From the NCBI RefSeq assembly GCF_027023865.1, contig NZ_JALVUC010000022.1:20474-84473 (forward strand): DNA of 64,000 nt, in the 5' to 3' direction. The notes beneath the pieces are model-generated. The model saw only the letters and a program-made list of their open reading frames with translations, was not told the DNA's origin and made no database searches. Of the stretch, positions 61,119 through 64,000 are shown in pieces. This DNA is from Thermococcus sp. (GTDB taxonomy: Archaea > Methanobacteriota_B > Thermococci > Thermococcales > Thermococcaceae). The position numbers and the translations under genes are program-made. Every line of letters begins with the position of its first letter. Positions within the stretch are counted from its first letter, which is position 1.

Positions 61119-61868
61119 TCAAAGCTTCCCCGCTATCTTCTTTATTCTACCTGCGAACTCGGTCTTCATGAGCCCCTCTACGTTTCCAATCTTTGAGTCA
61201 AGGTCTGGATAGAATGGTATCCCTCCGAGGTACTGGGTTCCAAACTCCCTAGCCAAAGACTCAACGTTCTTCTCCTCGTCGAGTTGCTCTGAAAGGAGTT
61301 TCATGTTCTCCACGATTCCGAGAACCTTGTGTTTCTCTTCAATGAGGAGCTGGACGAGCTTTCTAACCACGTTGAGTGCGAGCTTTGAGGGTGTCGCGAC
61401 AACGAGGAACTCACCGCGCTTAAGGAAGCGGAGGACGTCCAAAAGCTGGTCACCTAAACCCGGGGGCATGTCTATGATGAGGTAGTCAAGCTCGTCCCAG
61501 CGGGTTATAGTGAGTAGTTCGATGAGGGCATCACTTATCTCCTTCCCGCGGAGAGGTGTTGGCCTATCCTCGGTGTAGTAAGCAATCGTCATGAACTTGA
61601 TCCCATGGATGGTATGTGGAACGACGCCTTTATCCTCCTCAGGGAACTCCCTCGGCTCAAAACCTAGAATCACATGGTCGCTCGCCCCGTGAAAGTCGAG
61701 GTCAAGGAGGCCGACCCTGTAGCCTTTCCCTGCTAAAGCCAGCGCGAGGGTTGTTGAAACGAGCGACTTTCCAACGCCACCCTTCCCGCTGACGACAGGG
61801 ATGATCCTCTTTACATCCTCAAGCCTCGCGTTAATCGCTATCTCGCGCGGGTCTATTCCAGCCATCAT
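61119..61868 (-). CDS. hypB: HypB, Mrp/MinD-type ATPase (hydrogenase nickel insertion)
   Basis: A 249-aa deviant-Walker P-loop ATPase: IIPVVSGKGGVGKSLVSTTLAL, LLDLDFHGASDHVIL and IIDMPPGLGDQLLDVL. By motifs alone it would be called Mrp/NBP35. In T. kodakarensis the gene beside hypA encodes this atypical, ATP-using HypB, which forms a complex with HypA for nickel delivery; the same arrangement is seen here with a 4-bp overlap. GTPase-type HypB is absent from the window. Confidence 0.88.
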   Translation of the reverse strand: MMAGIDPREIAINARLEDVKRIIPVVSGKGGVGKSLVSTTLALALAGKGYRVGLLDLDFHGASDHVILGFEPREFPEEDKGVVPHTIHGIKFMTIAYYTEDRPTPLRGKEISDALIELLTITRWDELDYLIIDMPPGLGDQLLDVLRFLKRGEFLVVATPSKLALNVVRKLVQLLIEEKHKVLGIVENMKLLSEQLDEEKNVESLAREFGTQYLGGIPFYPDLDSKIGNVEGLMKTEFAGRIKKIAGKL

Positions 61869-62284
61869 GCATCTCCCCCCTTCTCAATCATTATTCCGGC
61901 GACGTAAACGCCCCTGCCTTTGACGATCTCGAAGTCATGACTTCCACATTTTGGGCAGGCCAAAAAGGCGTGAACAACCTCTGGAATGAAGTGCATGTCC
62001 TCCCTCAGGCGCTCGTCGAACCTGTTCTTAACTTCCCTGAGCTTCCATTCATAGCCGCAGTTCCGGCACCTGAAGACAGCTTCCTCCCCAATGAACTCTA
62101 TCTTCGCTCCCTCTGCAATCGTGCCAGAGAAAAGCTGTTCCATCGCGAACTTCACTATCTCCTCATCAACGTCCTGCAGTTCCCCAAGGACTACCTTGAC
62201 CGCCTTGACGCGCTTCGCTCCCTCTCTGTTGGCGTAGTCAAGGACGGTTCTAACTATGGCATCCGCCAGTGCCCACTCGTGCAT
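61865..62284 (-). CDS. hypA: Hydrogenase nickel-incorporation protein HypA
   Basis: A 139-aa HypA. It begins MHEWALADAIV (Met1-His2, the nickel site). The zinc finger is split by a long insert: CRNCGYEW ... FLACPKCGSHDF, as in Thermococcus HypA. GGTGATACC before the ATG at 62284; a minus-strand TATA box (ATTTTTAAAGTG, about 62311-62322) serves hypA-hypB-hycI. Confidence 0.94.
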   Translation of the reverse strand: MHEWALADAIVRTVLDYANREGAKRVKAVKVVLGELQDVDEEIVKFAMEQLFSGTIAEGAKIEFIGEEAVFRCRNCGYEWKLREVKNRFDERLREDMHFIPEVVHAFLACPKCGSHDFEIVKGRGVYVAGIMIEKGGDA

Positions 62285-62291
62285 GGTATCA

Positions 62292-62370
62292 CCAAAGTGG
62301 CATAAACATAACACTTTAAAAATACTTAAGCCCAAAAGTGGGTAGTCAACCTGCGGGTGATCCAAAGTGG
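62292..62370. repeat. Three CCAAA(A)GTGG repeats between hypA and nikR
   Basis: CCAAAGTGG occurs at 62292-62300, CCAAAAGTGG at 62332-62341 and CCAAAGTGG at 62362-62370, all in one orientation, in the divergent hypA/nikR promoter region. The last contains the GTG start of nikR. They may be regulator sites (NikR is the obvious candidate) or chance. Confidence 0.35.
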
Positions 62371-62783
62371 GGATTATCAGGTTTGGTGTTTCGGTTCCAG
62401 AGGAGCTGCTTGGGAAGTTTGACAAGATCATCGAGGAGAAGGGCTACGTCAATAGAAGTGAGGCCATAAGGGACATGATGCGCGACTTCATAGTGCGGCA
62501 CGAGTGGGAAACTGGCGACTCCGAGATTGCCGGGACAATAACTATGCTTTACAACCACGACGAGGCGGAGGTTGTCAAAGAACTCCTAGATTTACAGCAT
62601 GAGTACTTAGGGGAGATAATCTCGAGTATCCATGTTCACATGGACAAGCACAACTGCCTTGAGGTCGTTATCGTCAAGGGCAAGGCGAGCAGGATAAAGG
62701 AGATAGCGGACAGGCTCCTGAGCCTGAAGGGCGTGAAGCACGGCAAACTCGTCATGACCGGGACAGGAAGGGAGCTGGTTTAA
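62367..62783 (+). CDS. nikR: Nickel-responsive repressor NikR
   Basis: A 138-aa ribbon-helix-helix regulator. The N-terminal [20 protein letters not shown] ... [15 protein letters not shown] is the DNA-binding domain. The C-terminal ACT-like domain has the nickel ligands [13 protein letters not shown] (His, His, Cys) with YNHDEAEV supplying the fourth His. It starts at GTG 62367 after GGGTGAT. Placed divergently from hypAB, it probably senses nickel for uptake or hydrogenase genes. Confidence 0.92.
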   Translation: MGIIRFGVSVPEELLGKFDKIIEEKGYVNRSEAIRDMMRDFIVRHEWETGDSEIAGTITMLYNHDEAEVVKELLDLQHEYLGEIISSIHVHMDKHNCLEVVIVKGKASRIKEIADRLLSLKGVKHGKLVMTGTGRELV

Positions 62784-62906
62784 CATCTGAAGATCTGTTG
62801 GGGATTGTCCCCTTTTTTCAAGTTGATGTTTGAAACCCTTGGTTCATAACACGATAAAAGAGAAAAGGTTAAAAATTGTGTTACTCTTTCTTTGTCTGGT
62901 GATACC

Positions 62907-63599
62907 ATGCTCAACCTCAACCGGCTTGTGGAGGGGAGGGACGCAGAGGGAGTGCTTGAATATGCGAGGGAGTTTCATGGGCACGTTTGCCCGTACCTCG
63001 CACTTGGGATAAGGGCTTCACTGGTCGCAATGGACGAACTGGGCGTCGGCAGGCTCGACTACTCAGGCAGCGTTGATGAGAGCATTCTCGCGATAGTAGA
63101 GAACAACAGTTGCTTCGCCGACGGCGTGCAGGTTACCACCGGTTGCACCCTGGGCAACAATTCGCTCATCTACCTCGACCTAGGGAAGACGGCTTTAACC
63201 CTCGTGAAGCGCTCGACCTGGGAGGGCGTCAGGGTCTATGCAGACGCAGAAAAACTGGAGAAGTACTACCCTCCCGGGGCGACCGAGCTTTTTAACAAAG
63301 TCGTCAGGGAGAGGAAAGGAACACCTGAGGAGAAGACAAGGCTCTGGGAGCTTTGGGAAGAAGCTGCCCACAGGATACTACACATGCCAAAGGATGAGTT
63401 TAAAGTAGAGCACGTTAACGTGCCACCAATAGAGCAGGCCCCCATATTCGAGAGCGTGCGCTGTTCTAAGTGTGGTGAACTGGTCATGGGCACCAGGGCG
63501 GTTTATGTGGAAGGGAAACCCCTATGCCTCCGCTGTGCTGGAGAGAGGTACCTCGGTGTGATTGGTAGGGGGATAGTGGAGTTTAAAGGTGGGGATTGA
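62907..63599 (+). CDS. FmdE-domain protein with C-terminal zinc finger
   Basis: A 230-aa protein. YAREFHGHVCPYLALGIRAS and TGCTLGNNS are the FmdE metal-binding core (named after formylmethanofuran dehydrogenase subunit E, though no such enzyme is nearby). VRCSKCGELV ... PLCLRCAGER is a C-terminal zinc finger. FmdE proteins often adjoin molybdate/tungstate or other metal transporters, and here a substrate-binding lipoprotein follows. GGTGATACC before ATG 62907; GGTTAAAAATTG (~62865-62876) is a likely TATA box. Confidence 0.85.
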   Translation: MLNLNRLVEGRDAEGVLEYAREFHGHVCPYLALGIRASLVAMDELGVGRLDYSGSVDESILAIVENNSCFADGVQVTTGCTLGNNSLIYLDLGKTALTLVKRSTWEGVRVYADAEKLEKYYPPGATELFNKVVRERKGTPEEKTRLWELWEEAAHRILHMPKDEFKVEHVNVPPIEQAPIFESVRCSKCGELVMGTRAVYVEGKPLCLRCAGERYLGVIGRGIVEFKGGD

Positions 63600-63600
63600 A

Positions 63601-64000
63601 TTGAGGAGGTTCTTTGCAATCTTTCTCATAGCGATGGTGGTGGCTGTCAGTGGGTGCATAGGTTCAAGTAACGTTTCCAGCAACTCTCCCACCACAGCCA
63701 AGGCATCTCCGAGCGTGACGGCATCTCCTCAGTACGTCCAGGTAACCGACGCCCTAGGGAGAACTGTCAAGGTGCCGGTCAACGTTACCCGCGTCGTTGC
63801 AGTTGGCCCCGGGGCACTGAGGATGATGGTATACCTGAACGCAACGGATAAGGTGGTTGGAATCGAGGAGTTTGAGAAGCGCTTCCCCTATGGGAGGCCC
63901 TACATACTCGCCCACCCTGAGCTTCTAAAACTGCCCATAATCGGACCTGGTGGACCTGGGAAACTACCGAACTTCGAGGCGCTCATCAAGGTCCATCCAC
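63601..64000 (+). CDS. ABC transporter substrate-binding lipoprotein (TroA/FecB-like), N-terminal part
   Basis: Runs off the window end; 133 residues visible. A signal peptide with lipobox VAVSGC (Cys19) is followed by a Ser/Thr-rich linker. The mature domain begins VQVTDALGRTVKVPVNVTRVVAVGPG, the opening typical of iron-siderophore/cobalamin-type binding proteins. The TTG at 63601 directly after the FmdE stop is preceded by GGTGGGG, so the two are co-translated. The ligand cannot be told, but the FmdE partner hints at a metal or metal chelate. Confidence 0.85.
   Translation, partial: MRRFFAIFLIAMVVAVSGCIGSSNVSSNSPTTAKASPSVTASPQYVQVTDALGRTVKVPVNVTRVVAVGPGALRMMVYLNATDKVVGIEEFEKRFPYGRPYILAHPELLKLPIIGPGGPGKLPNFEALIKVHP

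Noticed and set aside
61119..61868. Calling the P-loop ATPase a general Mrp/NBP35 Fe-S carrier
   Set aside because: The 4-bp overlap with hypA and the hydrogenase context match the characterised ATP-type HypB of T. kodakarensis more closely.

Overview
The window is about 64 kb of a Thermococcus-type (Thermococcales, Euryarchaeota) chromosome. Evidence for this: an NADP-type sulfhydrogenase, a VOR/POR ferredoxin oxidoreductase cluster in the order gamma-vorDAB-porDAB, a Mrp/MinD-type HypB next to HypA, archaeal nac and NikR, archaeal TATA boxes, GGTG-rich Shine-Dalgarno sites with frequent GTG/TTG starts, and an IS200/IS605-type TnpB element. Genes are dense, often overlapping by 1-10 bp in operons.

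Layout. 1-3.5 kb: the end of a cytosolic sulfhydrogenase operon (gamma C-terminus, delta, alpha), then a VapBC-like pair and a hydrogenase maturation protease. 3.6-11.8 kb: housekeeping genes (TRAM protein, e-MtaB tRNA methylthiotransferase, cupin, ferritin-like protein, TldD, a tandem winged-helix regulator, a secreted Lon-like S16 protease, an M20 hydrolase) and a roughly 46-bp relic of an IS200/IS605 element. 12.0-18.7 kb: a six-gene operon resembling a group 4 hydrogenase/complex I, preceded by a sequence that folds as a fluoride (crcB) riboswitch. Its large subunit has lost every Ni-Fe ligand cysteine, so it is an Ehr-type (hydrogenase-related) membrane complex rather than a hydrogenase. 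18.7-32 kb: tRNA-Ala(CGC), malic enzyme, two-subunit fumarase, a TnpB element, serA, a DUF47 protein, panE, ogt, a TPR membrane protein, nac, a HEAT-repeat protein, and an hflX gene broken by a one-base deletion. 32-38 kb: VOR/POR. 38-42.5 kb: cysteine desulfurase, a CooC-like ATPase and an AMP-forming acetyl-CoA synthetase. 42.5-47.7 kb: hypF-hypE and hypC2-hypC-hypD. 47.7-60.6 kb: a DUF302 gene, a TetR regulator and an operon encoding a molybdopterin oxidoreductase joined to an intact group 4 NiFe hydrogenase, ending in mobA. 60.6-62.8 kb: hycI, hypB, hypA and, divergently, nikR. 62.9-64 kb: an FmdE-domain protein and the start of a metal-type ABC substrate-binding lipoprotein.

How it fits together. 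Much of the window is a hydrogen and nickel-metabolism island: two active hydrogenases (soluble NADP type and membrane group 4), two dedicated large-subunit proteases, the complete Hyp set (A-F) and NikR. Two systems stand out. First, the fluoride-riboswitch-associated Ehr complex, in which the catalytic site is dead but the proximal FeS cluster, ferredoxin domain and proton-pumping modules are retained. Second, the 'formate dehydrogenase' at 48.9 kb keeps the catalytic Cys but has lost the adjacent His and the RGQNNVQG arginine motif typical of formate dehydrogenases. No formate transporter lies nearby, and the operon sits behind a palindrome (TGAC-N6-GTCA) shared with its neighbouring TetR gene. 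It may therefore couple an unknown substrate to H2 production.
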